Origin: Fistulifera solaris
Taxonomy: Eukaryota > Bacillariophyta > Bacillariophyceae > Naviculales > Stauroneidaceae
Direction: 5' to 3'
Assembly (NCBI GenBank): GCA_030295235.1
Contig: AP026127.1
Coordinates: 126,501 to 190,500 of the forward strand
Length of the DNA: 64,000 nt
Of the stretch, positions 1-11,656 are shown in pieces; the stretch's first letter is position 1, and each line of letters opens with the position of its first letter. The notes under the pieces are model-generated. The model was not told the origin of the DNA, did not search any database, and was given only the letters and a program-made list of their open reading frames with translations. Position numbers and translations under genes: made by a program.

Positions 1-95
1 CACGGTAAGGCGACGGGGCTGCCGCTGTTGCGGCGATTCGGCATGGTCTTGGCAATCGCCAGGCGACCGTATTCGTCGCAATCTTGTTGTTGCAT
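1..95 (-). CDS. 5' end of an unknown gene, cut by left edge
   Basis: An ATG on the minus strand at 95 opens a frame that stays open to the window edge (31 codons). It begins MQQQDCDEYGRLAIAKTMP and then becomes rich in Asn, Arg, Ser and Pro. The fragment is too short to name. The open frame and the ATG are the only evidence, so this may be the first exon of a gene to the left or chance. Confidence 0.35.
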   Translation of the reverse strand, partial: MQQQDCDEYGRLAIAKTMPNRRNSGSPVALP

Positions 96-789
96 GCTTA
101 TTATAGGCTCAAATGCGTTGAAGATGTCTAGAATGAATGTGAAATGGTTTATGCAAAGTAGGTAAGAAAGGATTATGTCAAACGAGAATTGTAGCGTCAG
201 CAAAAAACGCAAGAGCGCAGCGAGCAATAAAAAGCGCGATACCTGGTAAGGCCGAAAACACGCAATTGGGAATCGGGAACCGGGAACGTGCGACGTGGGA
301 GACGCGCGCTCGTGCAGCGCAGGTTAGGTGCAGCGTGATAAGCGTAGAGGCGGATGACTTACCGGTACTTAAAAACATTAGAGCATCATTGACTGGGTAC
401 CGATGCGATTGAGAAAGACGAAATGAATGTTACACGCGAAGAGTTGTTTTGTTGCATTGCATCTGATCACATCCACCATCTGGTGGATGTGATGAGATGC
501 AAGTTTCTTCGTCAATAAGGTCGCGTTCTACTAGTACCGTTCCAAGTGTCAATTTTTTGCTTTAGTGTTCGAAGGTGCGCGAGGTCAGAACAACAACTTG
601 CGCCCGTGCTGCATTCAGCGGGTGTAAAAAGGATCCTACACTCTTGATCAACTGCAAATGGTGCCTCCGATTTATTCACCGAAATTGCTGTGAGACTCAT
701 CTCTCTGCGAAAACATAATCTACCATTGAACCGCAGTTTCCTCTGCACAAAACACTGCTACTTGATGCGGCAGAAAATACGAACAAATC
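96..789. other. intergenic, no gene recognised
   Basis: Short open frames on both strands lack ATG starts or any recognisable composition. A short inverted motif (CATCCACCATC / GGTGGATGTG) lies near 470-490. Nothing else is supported. Confidence 0.5.
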
Positions 790-1330
790 GTAAGTACATG
801 TGGAAGTTTGACGGGAAACACGACAAGGAGGACCCCAATACATCCGAAGTCATGTCACTTCGCTTGCTGACAACGCCCGGGTAATTACAATCGCTACCGT
901 AGAGTTTGATGGAATGCACCGCATTCGAATGTCACGAGAGATTGCGAAATACATCAATGCTTCGAGTGTAGTCCGCAAAAGACAACTGCCGAGGTCAAGG
1001 AGAGGATTGATTTGATTGAGGAACAAATGCATCGAGCCAATCTCTCGAGATGGAATAACCGAGAGAGATTCAGAAACTCGGATCCGAAAGTCTTTCTTGA
1101 AGAAATGACAAAGATTTGCGAGCACTACTGAAGCCTTCATTCAAATATATGACAATCGCATCTGTCCCCTTCCAACGGTCACGTCAGCTACCGTCTTTGG
1201 CACAAAATGGTGAATGCTGTGACTTTTAAGCGACAAGACACAAATGAGTTCGCTGGTAGTGTGTCGAGAGCGTCGTGGGATGCTGTCGATCGGCACTTTG
1301 CAGGAGTCGTCGAGGAGGTTAGCTAGTTTG
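790..1330 (+). pseudogene. broken coding relic, family not recognised
   Basis: Protein-like sequence runs along the plus strand in three successive frames. KFDGKHDKEDPNTSEVMSLR (about 810-860) is followed by VEFDGMHRIRMSREIAKYIN (about 900-955), then by EEQMHRANLSRWNNRERFRN (about 1018-1080), continuing with DPKVFLEEMTKICEHY to about 1130. A further open stretch containing SRASWDAVDRHFAGVVEEV ends at about 1327. The mix of charged and hydrophobic residues looks coding, but the frame changes at least three times and stops lie between the parts. It could be a gene damaged by assembly indels, a transposon relic or a true pseudogene. I do not recognise the family. Confidence 0.3.
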
Positions 1331-1421
1331 AACTGTTCAAAAAAATTAAATAAATAAACTATATTGTAATGTACAAAACATGTAAACTCGCAGTCAATCG
1401 AATCAAAAGTAATCGCATGAC

Positions 1422-4400
1422 TCAGAGGAAATAAAGTGTGTTGGCATATCTTTCGGCGCTAATCGAACCGCCATGATCCGGCATATTTCCCGCCAACTCG
1501 GCTAACTTGTGCGCGTACTGCGTTGGTGCAGGAAGCTTGACGGGACCGGCCCAATTGGCGTAGTTGTGACACGACGACCAAGTAAGGGAGGGAATATCGA
1601 CTTGAGCAAGTCCTGCATCGCGGTGCACGGTAATAAAGCGCACGGGCTTTGGGGTGCTAAACGGCGGAGCTCTTCCATTGATGTAAAAGGTGTGGTGTCG
1701 CAAACCTTGGAAGCCTTCCACCAATGTCCCACTAGGAGAGCCGAATGGCTGCTGTCCCTCCATCGCAAAAAAACTTAGTTGCGATTCGTTTCTGGCAGAC
1801 GGCGTAAGCAAGAGGGACCGAATTTTCAATCTTTTGGTTCCTACGACTGCATCTGCACCGAGTCCTTTTCGAATACCTTTCATTTCGTCTATTGCGTCCG
1901 TAGCGAATGCACCCTCTCCGATTCCATCGCGCCAAATTACGCATGATTTAGGTTTCTCGTGAAGAAGCTTCAGTGCGGCTTTTACTGTTTGTTCCAAGCA
2001 CTCATTCAATTGATATTCTTGGCCCGGTTCTTGAACGAACGTCTTCGTGTACGTCAAAATGTCATTTTCTTTTCGAACAATCTGTACAACTATCGCAGCA
2101 ACAGACGCTTTCCCGACTTTTTCTTTAGTGATAGGATTGAACACACGGGGGGCGTGATAGACATCTATCGCCAACAAGCACAGAAGGTAAAGGAAGCTCT
2201 TTTGGGATTGAAACCCACCAGATACGTCGCCAACCTTTTCCAAAATTTGCCGAGCCACTCCTTGCAAGATGATGTTTGATCGCTTCATGTCACGCGGTTC
2301 ATCATGACGATACGTATTGAAATTCACAAACTAAGAAGGAAAGAGAGCGAAGAAGTGAGCAAGGGATCGAAAAGCAATATACGACGTCTCCTCTTACCTG
2401 AGATATGTAACCGTTCTGAGCTAATATCATCTTCACGACGGGATAATCAGGGTCCATAGAACCACGGGGTTTTGTAAAATCGAGAATAAATACGTTGGCA
2501 GGAACTTTACCAGAAAAATGCTTTTGGACAGCTCCATGATGACTTTTGTTCGCGTCTGGAACAGCGTGTTACGTAAGAAACTACATTATCATTAAAGATT
2601 CGGTGCACTTAGTTCAACACAGACTTACCCACTTTCACCACCTCGTGAGGCTTATTGCCCAAAACGAAACTTTGCATTGTGCCCGTTCACAAGGTCGCGA
2701 ATTCGATCGTACGTGTCCTTGTACCCGCCGCCTCTTCGATCAAAAATGCGCTGCACACCAAAACGACATTCAAAGTCGTTGCTTGAGACGTATTGACATT
2801 GAATTTTGCTTTGCTCAACACCGGTGCCCAATTATCTGCTTTCTCTTTCGGAACTGAAACACCAGCAGCAATAATCGAAGGGACAGGCATGACTTTGCAA
2901 GTGGCATTGATCGGCGATTGCAATGCAATACCCAAGGCGGGCAAAAGACCACCGGCACCGCTGAGTTGTCTGTGCTCCGGGAATTAGATACTCGCGGACA
3001 ACATCAATTGCTTTGTTTCTTTCTTGGGGATTGAAACCAGCAATCATCGGAAGTTTTTCTTTCACTTCGGGGTCCAGTTCATTCCCAGTCACAAGCTCAG
3101 CGGGTAAGAAAATTTTACTCTTGTTTCCGACCTTCGACAACCATGGGCTTCGCACTGGGATATTTCAATTTCATTTTCTTGCGAGTTGCAAAGTATTGCG
3201 TATGAGACGTCTGCGTCCCCGGAATCATTAAGGAGTCTGGACTATGATCGAACAGCAGATCGACAACAGGGTAGCACTTCTTGTCATACGTGGTAATAAC
3301 GGTCTCACCTATCCATGTGCGCTTTGCATTATCCATGTCGGCCTTGGATAAATTACCCTTGGAAGGCGAATAATTGCCTTTGTAAAGGGGCGTCTAGCAG
3401 CGTCGCGGTGCGAATCAGTTTGGCACGAAGATCAATCGTCAAAGTAAGACGAGCCACAGCACTTTTCGTGTTCGACTGTCGCATCAGGTTAAAGTTGCAT
3501 CGGTAGGCTTTGAAGATCTTGACACCCAACGACTGACCATTACGATCCGTTGGCTCGGTAAACGACTGTGGGTCGATAAATTCACGTCCCCATCGAGCCA
3601 TGCGTTCGCGTAAAGCACCTTCCAACGCCACGTTCGCAAACATTTCGAATTCCGCAACTGATGCCGGTTTAGTCACAGAAGTCTCGTCGGAATAGACCGG
3701 TTGATGTCCCTTTGTCGACTTTGCAAAAGTAAAAGCATGAAGTTAGTTTGACTAGCATATGCGCAGGCGCATATACTACAAAACAATGAAACATACCAGT
3801 GCTGCAAAAGCGACTGCTCATCCCGAAAAGCTTGCGTACAATCCGCGACATCGCAAGTCCGCCAACACGACATGTTCTTCGGCAGGATTCCACGCGACCG
3901 ACAATTCTTTTGGGGCCGACAGTTTTTGCATGTGCACAATGCGCATGACATCTCCGTTCGTGGTGGATCCATCACACAAGGTAAGCGGCAATTGATCAGG
4001 TGTCGATAATCCAGGAATGTCACGACCCGACATGAATGTCAAATTTTGAAAAAAGACTACGCAGGAACGGTACACGTGAGAAAGTTTTCGCTTGTTTTAA
4101 TTTCTCTTTCGTTTTACGTACCCACTCGCTTCAAATCTTCAATTTGCTGCGGTGACAGCTGCCGAGCCATAAACAGATCCCAAAACCCTGTTTGAAAGAG
4201 TTGAAAGCGTCGAGTACGTCCATCAATCAATTTGTTATTCTTATCGCGACATTCGAGACTAAACATCCAAAAGGAAAAGCTGGGAGAGACTTGAGCTGTA
4301 ATAAAAGAATGTGCGAAAGTAAGACACGATATTCTCAAAAAGTGCAGAGCGATCAAACTATTCCTCTTCAATACTCATACCTGATAGTATATTCGTGCGA

Positions 4401-4709
4401 CCACGAAGTCAATTGAGAGAAATCCGGTCCTCGGCCTCGACCTTCACGTCCACCGCGGCCTCCTCCTCCTCGAAAATCTCTACCACCGCCACCGCCACCG
4501 CCACCGCCTCGACTACTATCACCACCTCTTCCTCGACCTCCGCCTCGATTACCGTCACCACCACGTCCGCGTCCTCGATCGCTGTTTATGGGGGAAAACG
4601 AATGAGACAATCGTTCTCAGCGCAGCTCACAAGCCCTAGCGAAGAAAAGCGTACCCTCTGCCAGAAGAGCCGCGACTTTCAGCGTCCTCCCTCGACCACC
4701 GCGATGCAT
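1422..4709 (-). CDS. AGO: Argonaute protein (PAZ-MID-PIWI), slicer residues present
   Basis: Small-RNA-guided effector of RNA silencing. The start I prefer is the ATG at 4709 (MHRGGRGR...), which joins through an intron at about 4582-4654 to a glycine/arginine-rich (RGG) N-terminus. Further introns lie near 4296-4380, 4076-4123 and 2328-2395. Domains in order: N domain (VSPSFSFWMFSLECRDKNNK), PAZ at about 3115-3336 (GETVITTYDKKCYPVVDLLF), linker and MID at about 2400-3155 (LPMIAGFNPQERNKAIDVVR; ALQSPINATCKVMPVPSIIA) and PIWI at 1422-2327. PIWI shows IDVYHAP, WRDGIGEG and PAPTQYAHKLAEL, which supply the two Asp and the His of the DEDH slicer set; a Glu is available in the helix before WRDG. 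The protein ends TLYFL, like other Argonautes (YFA/YFV). Several one-base frame changes occur: near 2170-2230 one shift and its opposite restore WWVSIPKELPLPSVLVG followed by IDVYHAP. The Dicer gene is divergent and adjacent. Confidence 0.95.
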
Positions 4710-5359
4710 GTTTCTTATCAGCTAGTTAATAATGAGACAAATGTTAATTATGTTAAAAGGAATCAGGCATAGACATAGAAACGTGAATATTTGAGCAAAA
4801 GATTTTTTCTGTTTATTAGGTTATTGCGCTGCTGCGTTTCAAGTTTCAATCGTGTCCCGCTTTCCACGGTTTGTACAGTTCTAGACTATACTGTACCACC
4901 CAAAATATTCAACAGCCAATCAGAAGCCGTACCTGGTAGGCGGTACCACTGCGAAAAATTCATCCGCCAATCAAATGCATCGGAGCGATCGCTGATGCGA
5001 GCCGTGTTCGCTGCTGTTCGCGATGAAAAACGGGGAGACAATAAAACTCGAACAAGAGGATGTAGGAAAGGAGAAAGTGATACTTATGCGCAAGTACTTG
5101 TTTTCGCCGCGTAAGAAATGCGAGAAAATCGGAGGCGAACATGAATGAAGCGAAAGAAATGGATCGCAATCCATTTTGAGCCTGTTCTTTGAGTGCATTT
5201 TTGAGTGATTTCTCTTCCCTGTTCTGCTGAGAAGAATCATTCTTTGCAAGCGGAAGACTTGCATTTCCTCTTTGACTCTGCTTTTTCGTTGACAGATCTA
5301 CTTGACTGAAATCCACAACAATCTGTCGCCAGGCAACGCATCGAAGCGAAACGCCAATC
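4710..5359. promoter_or_regulatory. shared intergenic region between Argonaute and Dicer, with CCAAT boxes
   Basis: This 650-bp stretch separates two divergent start codons (minus ATG at 4709, plus ATG at 5360). It holds CCAATCA at 4916-4922 and 4967-4973, both on the plus strand and 51 bp apart. A third CCAATCA at 5354-5360 abuts the Dicer ATG. CCAAT boxes are common in eukaryotic bidirectional promoters. The open frames in this stretch have no recognisable protein content. That it drives both genes together is inference. Confidence 0.55.
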
Positions 5360-8300
5360 ATGAGTCGTTCTCATTCCTCTTTGCACGAGGATGTTCGACA
5401 ATTCCTCTTTGAAACGTCGGTGACGCCGGAAGACGTGGCGCAAGTTCAAGGAATTGTCGAAGGCAATTACACAAAGTGTTGCGCATTATGAGCGAGAAAA
5501 TCGAACGTCGTTCCGCTGATCCTGTCGTCGTCTGTCCATAAGAAGACCAAACACACGACCCTCAATGACGCGGAACGCGATCAGTTGATGGATTCTCTGG
5601 CGAAAACGACACACGATCCACGTTCCTATCAGCGCATTTTGTTCGAACGTGCCAAACACGAAAATATTATTGTTCATTTGGGGACCGGAACCGGTAAAAC
5701 GTGGATTGCACTATTGTTATTGCAGCATTATGTCGAACAACAACGACCCATGGTCTTTTTGGTGCCCAGTGTCGCCTTGGCGGTTCAACAACATGCCGTG
5801 TTGAGTGTGCATTTGGAGCAGGTGCAGTTGGCGTGCGCGTATCACGTTGCACCGTGTGGCGGAAGAAACTTCGAGCAAAGTCTTGGTCGCGACCCACGGG
5901 GCGATATTTGGATTTGTTGCGACATTATCCCGATCAATATTCACTCGGGCAAGTCAGTTTAATGATCTTGGATGAATGTCATCATTGTATTGGGAATTCT
6001 CCGTGCTTGACGATTTTGCGAGACTACTATCATACGTTACCACAGAATCAGAGGCCGCGTGTTGGGTTTGACCGCCTCGCCCTTAATTGCCGTCAAAGTC
6101 AATCATACCGAAGAACAATTGACGCAATTGTTGACGCAACTAGAAGTTCAAATGGATGCCAAGATTGTTGCACCGCCGGCCGATGATGAAGATAGTCGTT
6201 ATCACGAACAGGAATGTTCCGAGCATTGCATCCCGTACCGTATGGATAGTGGTGTGTCGACTAGTCCGTTGCCACGGATTCCTGCGAACAGTTTGCATCC
6301 GGCGCGTCTCAAAGAATTCAAGCAATTGGAACAGCTAGAACTCGATCTGGGGCCTTTGCCAGTGATCTGGTATTGTCGATCACTGCAGTTGAAGCGGAAT
6401 CAGTATCAAAACGAAAAACGAGAACAATTTCAAGCGGGCGCAACAATATTTGGAGCGTGTGGCGGCGTGTCGTGAAAACGCATGGGACCAGTCACAAATT
6501 ACAATGCCTCGAACAATTGTTGGAGCAAGAATTGTCGCGGAAGAAACATGCCGTGGGGGTCGTCTTTGTGCAGCGTCGGATCACGGCTTGTGCTTTGGAT
6601 CAGTCCTTTCAGCATCGGAATCATCAACAAAAGAAGAACGACTTGCAGCAAGTCCGCCATGACAAATTCAATGGTCAATTTGCGGATGCGGAAGACGACA
6701 ACATGAGCTGGGAGGGGCTATCACCGCATCAGCCATTGATTCGGTGTTGCAGTATGATTCGAAAGAGCACGGGAAGCCAAATGTTTCGTGCCGGTGCCAA
6801 GCTTTCGCAAGAGGAAATGAATCAACAGAGCGCAGCTAATGGAAGAAGAAGAAAACAACATTCGAAAGACGTTAGATGGATTGCGAAAAGGAACGTTCAA
6901 TGTCCTAGTAGCCACTTCCGTGGTGGAAGAAGGTGTTGACCTTCAAGCCTGTTCGTTTGTAATTGCGTTTGATGCTTTAACGACAATTAAAAGCTACATC
7001 CAAATGAAAGGACGGGCCCGACAAAAGAGCCAAATTTTACTTTTTTGAAAACGATCACGTCGCTGGTTTGAATCACGAAAGACGCAAGCCGCCTGGAGAA
7101 GCGCATTGAGAATGCTGTGGCAAACGAAAGTAGAAAGCAAGAGGAGAATTATCGCGGCAGTTCGTCTGGTCTGGCATTTCTCGATGTGACGCCAAAATCA
7201 AGAGCTAAGCACTGAAGAGCTTTTTGTTCTGCGCAATGGAAGTTACACGGCGGAACTAGGTGCTGTCTTTTTGAATTCGGCCAAATCCTTGTTGTATCGC
7301 TTTGCATTGAGCCAGCCCATCGATTGGGTGACCCGATCATCGAAACGTTCCTTGCAATCTTACTTACCCTTCTTGACGAGCAGTGCAACCAGCTCACACT
7401 ACCCGCTTACTGTGGAGCTGGAAATGGTTTGCGATCCATCTCGCTTCCCGAAACGACTCTCGTTATGCCGAAAAAAGATAAGCAAAGATGCTAGCGCTGA
7501 TCGCGTGCGTTCGATTGCATAAGAATGGGTTATTGTCTCGGCGATTGTTGCCCTTCTCAAGATCCGAACTCCGCCAGAAGATATTATCTTTCGTCAAGCC
7601 AAGGCCAAATCAGAATGATGTGGCAACTAGACCGACAATCTTTTCATTTCCGTCTTTGACTGACAAAACGACTTGCTACATTAATATACTTTGTATGGAA
7701 GGGGAGAGAATGGAAGAAAACGCGCAAGTCGTTTGGCAATTTTGGTAAATCTTTGGCCTTAGTTTGCTTCGAACCGTTACTGGAACCTAAAGAGATGTCT
7801 GTCATGCATCATGACCATCCTCAGTTTGGTCGATTGGCCTGTTCTATGAAAAAAAGCCGCCCGATTCAGTGCACTAAAAGCCAGATCGCGCTTCTTCGTG
7901 AATTTTTCGTAGTTCTTTTCAACGCTCGCTGGAAGAAACGGACTAAGGATGGTGTCTTCAAACTCCAGCGAATCGAACGAATCAATGATAACTCCTTCCT
8001 ATGTGCTGGGCTGCATAGATGATCAGCACAACCTGGACTGGATGTACATGCAAAAGATCGTTGACGAAAGCAAGCGTAATGCTGCTGAGTTGAAAGCTGC
8101 GGCCCAGCAAGTGTCGAAGGGGCAGCCCTTTGTCCGTCCTCGGCTCTGGATTCCGGATCATGATCCGATGAGCGTTTTGTAGTGTATGGCGGCGGGTTTC
8201 AGAAAGATAGTGAAAAAGTTGATGACAAAAATGAATCGATTTTCTGTCAATACTGCTGGCAACTTCCCATCACTATCTTGCATAAAGATGGCAGCTCATG

Positions 8301-9963
8301 CGAGGCAGCGACCACGCAGAAGCTTTTGAGTCCAGCATTCCCATCTGCCCTTTTTTGAAAGGACGAATGCTCCCAAAATCTATATTCCATGAAGCCCCTC
8401 TGGCAGGCGCGCAGTGTATTTCGAGGCTTTGCTGTTACCGCAGTCGTTGTACTTCCCTCGAGCGAATACAAACAACGCGAGCATTTGTTGAGCATTGTCG
8501 CAAGCACATTCCCATTTTGGCCCAATGTCTCGAAGAAAACAGTACAGATGCGGAGATCGCTACTCTTCTGACAGCCGCTAGTTGTGCAGGCGAAGATAAT
8601 TATGAACGCTGGGAATGGTTTGGCGATGCAGTCTTACAGTTGGTAATGACCGACGTTTGTTTCCGATCACCACATCTCCGACCCTGGATGCGCGGCTTTC
8701 ACGAAGGAGATCTGGATGTGATTCGGTCCGCATTGTGTTGCAACGATCGTTTGGAAGAAGCTTGCCTCATGCTGTCCATCGATCGATTCCTCTTCACCTC
8801 CGAGCTTGCTCGTGGTCAATGGACCCCGCGCGTCATGAAGTTGGTGTTCAGTGAAAGTACAAGCTCGAAAAGTAGCAGTAAAGCACCCCGAGGCAAGATT
8901 CTGGCCGATGTGATAGAGGCTATACTCGGTTTGGTGTATATGCGTTGCGGTGGCTATCCAGCCGCCCGTCCGGCCGATGAGCTGGGCTTGACGATAGAAT
9001 GGGATCCTTCCATATCGTACACTGAAGCCATGAATGGAAGCCGCTCCCCTCCTGCATCGTTGGAACAGACTATATCTCAGGGGACTGGTTATATTGCGTT
9101 TACGCGCCCGGCTTTACTGCTCGGGCGTTCACCCATCCCACTTGTTTGGACGTTCATGTCGCTGCCTCACGAACGTTTAGAATGGATCGGTGATGCTGTC
9201 TTGGCGTTGGCTGCCCGGTTGTGGATATTTGATCAGTACAGCGACAAGGAGGATGGCATGTCGGTCGGACGCATGGTGACTTTCGAAAAGCAGTTTGTTT
9301 GCAATTCGACTTTGGCATTTTTGGCCTGTCGAATGGGATGGCACCGTCACTTCACGTCATCACGATGCTACCTTACCAGGTCGTATCGAAGCGTATTGGG
9401 CCAGTGTGAGCCGAGAGAGTCGCGGCATTTGGAGCACACAGCCTCCCAAAGCGTTGGCGGATGCCGTGGAAGCCGTGTTAGGAGCCGTCTTTGTCGACGG
9501 AGGATGTGCGGCCGGAGTGCAAGCGGCGCACGAACTACTGCGTCCTTTTCTTGAAACAGTCATTGGGAACGAGGATCAGATCCGTCACCCGCAACAAGAG
9601 TTGTTGGAATTGTTGGGAGATATGGCAAAGATATCGGTAAAGTTGCGTGATGCAGATGAAGACGAGGACGATAATGGGCAAGACACATTTGGTCTGACTG
9701 CGGTTGCTACTATTTCACTATGGGGAGTCCCTGTTTTGACGTGCGTCGCCGACCATCCGCCCCGCTGCGACACATCGAGCTTGTGCTTTGCTATTGTCGA
9801 TTCTGGAAAAGGACAGTTCTTGGATGCAACAGTTGCAAGCGATTCGAAACAAACAGATTGGGTTGCCGAAGAAACAAGTGACAGAATCTTTAAAACGTCA
9901 GAAACAGTAATTGATGTACATAAAGACTTCTATAGTCCTATTGAAAGTTTCATTCCATCTTAG
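5360..9963 (+). CDS. DCL: Dicer-like ribonuclease: helicase plus two RNase III domains
   Basis: Cuts double-stranded RNA into small RNAs for Argonaute. Starts MSRSHSSLHEDVRQF. Helicase part 1 (about 5585-6150) has Walker A (LGTGTGKTW), DECHH (LMILDECHHCIGN) and LGLTASP. Helicase part 2 (about 6839-7060) has NVLVATSVVEEGVDLQ and QMKGRARQKS, typical of the Dicer/RIG-I helicase branch. The middle third (7100-8500) is poorly conserved; I do not see a clear PAZ, though LPQSLYFPRA resembles the connector near it. RNase IIIa (about 8580-8960) has YERWEWFGDAVL and KILADVIEAILG. RNase IIIb (about 9150-9510) has HERLEWIGDAVL and ALADAVEAVLGAVFVDGG. The acidic catalytic residues are thus present in both. 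No C-terminal dsRNA-binding domain is obvious. The frame changes at many points (about 5445-5510, 5875, 5912, 6055, 6470 and 8450, among others), yet domain order and motifs are conserved, so I read one gene with sequence errors. Confidence 0.93.
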
Positions 9964-10357
9964 AATAGACTCTTGTTGGAGACCAAGCAGCTCGTCGCTT
10001 TAGTTTGGTTCACAACGATGATGTATTCCATTATCAACATCAACAGCGGTCAGAGGTCTGTAAGCTACTTATGGAACCATATAATAGATCGGACCGGTAC
10101 ACATTATTTTTACTTTGCCTTTGTCTCTCACGCCATTGCATCGAAAATCGAAAGCAAATAATAAACATACTTCTTCTGTTTCTATAGGATGTTGTTTATT
10201 CCTTCCTAATGGTATCATATTTAGATCTTCAATCATATTGAAAAGAGACAATGATTCATTTCCCGTTTGCTGTATAGGAGGCCTGATGATTGCTGTTACT
10301 TTGTAAAGATCCCCAGGCAGTCATCGTCCACTCTACCCGGCCGATAACCGTGAAATC
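9964..10357. other. intergenic between Dicer and the membrane protein
   Basis: No gene seen. The region is AT-rich with short open frames lacking ATG or known composition. Confidence 0.5.
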
Positions 10358-11656
10358 ATGACATCACGGCTTTCTTTGTATGTTCTCTGTTTCATGATTT
10401 CCATCCTGTGCTATGAATTGATGGCTCGGAATCGTGTTGTTCCTTCAAATACTCCGGAATCTACCATGACGACGAAGAAAACAGAATCGTTTCAGGAAAT
10501 CTCGAAAGAAGAATTGAACAATTATAATTCCCCGCAGGATCTCAATCCAAATTTAACAAATGACGACGCCCTCGACATTGTGTATCGACAAGAGAATATG
10601 GTGAAGTTCTTGTATCATGCGCTGCGAAAAGGAAATGTGCTTTGTCGTGACATGAAACATCGTCGAAATGAATCATCTCTCGTAGCGTATCGCTTCGAAT
10701 TAAAATGCGCCGATATGTACGAACATCAACACATGGGAACCGGGAATATTCTACAAACATTGTATGGCGTCCGACTCGCGGCACGAGCCATGGGGAACAT
10801 TCACGTCCAAATGTGTTGCCTTGATGCCCGAGAGCAGCAATCCGCCTTGGTGTTGCCATGGATCATGGGAAACTTTCCGCCGACGAGACATACAGATACC
10901 GGAGGTGCCGGATGCTGTTTGTAAGTCACTAATGTATGCGCCTATTCATTGGCTGATAGAAGAAGAGATTCAATACGAGCTACGACGCATGGCCATTGCT
11001 TTGGTTGGTATTCCCTATCCAACACATCCTGCATCTGATTTTTGTGTTGTCGGCCGATCGAGAAACAGCATTGCAAGTGCCCATGCCGACCGTACCATTG
11101 CTCTCCAATGTGGAAGTAGACGATGTTGCAATTCATTTCCGTTGTGGTGATATTATCGAAAAACGACCTCATCCCGATTACGGATATGCGCGCTTTTCTT
11201 TCTTGCTCCGATACATATCGGCGGAAGCGCGATCGATTGGGATTGTGACACAACCCTTTCAAGGACAGAATCGAGGTATCGACGGTACTACACATACGCG
11301 ATGTTCGATTTTGGTCGGGCCTTGCAGCAGTATTTGCAAGGGCACTTCCCTCGGGCAACCGTCCATATTCGAAACTTCGCCGAATGAGACCATTGCTTTG
11401 TCGTTTGCCCGATTCATTCTGGGCGAATCAAAGTGTGGCGGGTGATTCCACATTTGTGACATTGCCCTTTTGGCTTCCTTTGGCAGTTCGTGATTTGGCC
11501 AGGCCCCAATTTATGATGGACGATGCGTTGAAACAGTATGGTAGTGCGCAGTTTATCGAATCTGACGACAAAATGACGTCCGTGCGATTGTTCAAGCTGT
11601 GGAATGAAATTGATGGTCAACAGCAAATATTAGATTGGTTTATGGGCATTGAGTGA
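10358..11656 (+). CDS. type II membrane protein, glycosyltransferase-like
   Basis: The ATG at 10358 opens MTSRLSLYVLCFMISILCYELMARN..., a single hydrophobic segment near the N-terminus that fits a signal anchor (Golgi/ER type II topology). It is followed by an Asn/Ser/Thr-rich stem. The lumenal part contains VDDVAIHFRCGDI (about 11118-11156), resembling the HxRCGD-type motif of fucosyltransferase-like families found in algae and oomycetes. It ends with SVAGDSTFVTLPFWLPLAV. At least three one-base frame changes (near 10880, 11020 and 11230-11380) interrupt a protein of about 430 residues. Enzyme activity is inferred only from overall pattern and topology; the donor and acceptor cannot be predicted. 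Confidence 0.6.

Noticed and set aside
4960-5361. 133-codon minus-strand frame between Argonaute and Dicer
   Set aside because: It begins with a CAT overlapping the Dicer start, has no recognisable content and covers the probable promoter.
1422-9963. Idea that Argonaute and Dicer are pseudogenes because their frames are broken
   Set aside because: Housekeeping genes in the same window (CHMP1, SHQ1, both transporters) show the same type of one-base breaks, and catalytic motifs are conserved on both sides of each break.
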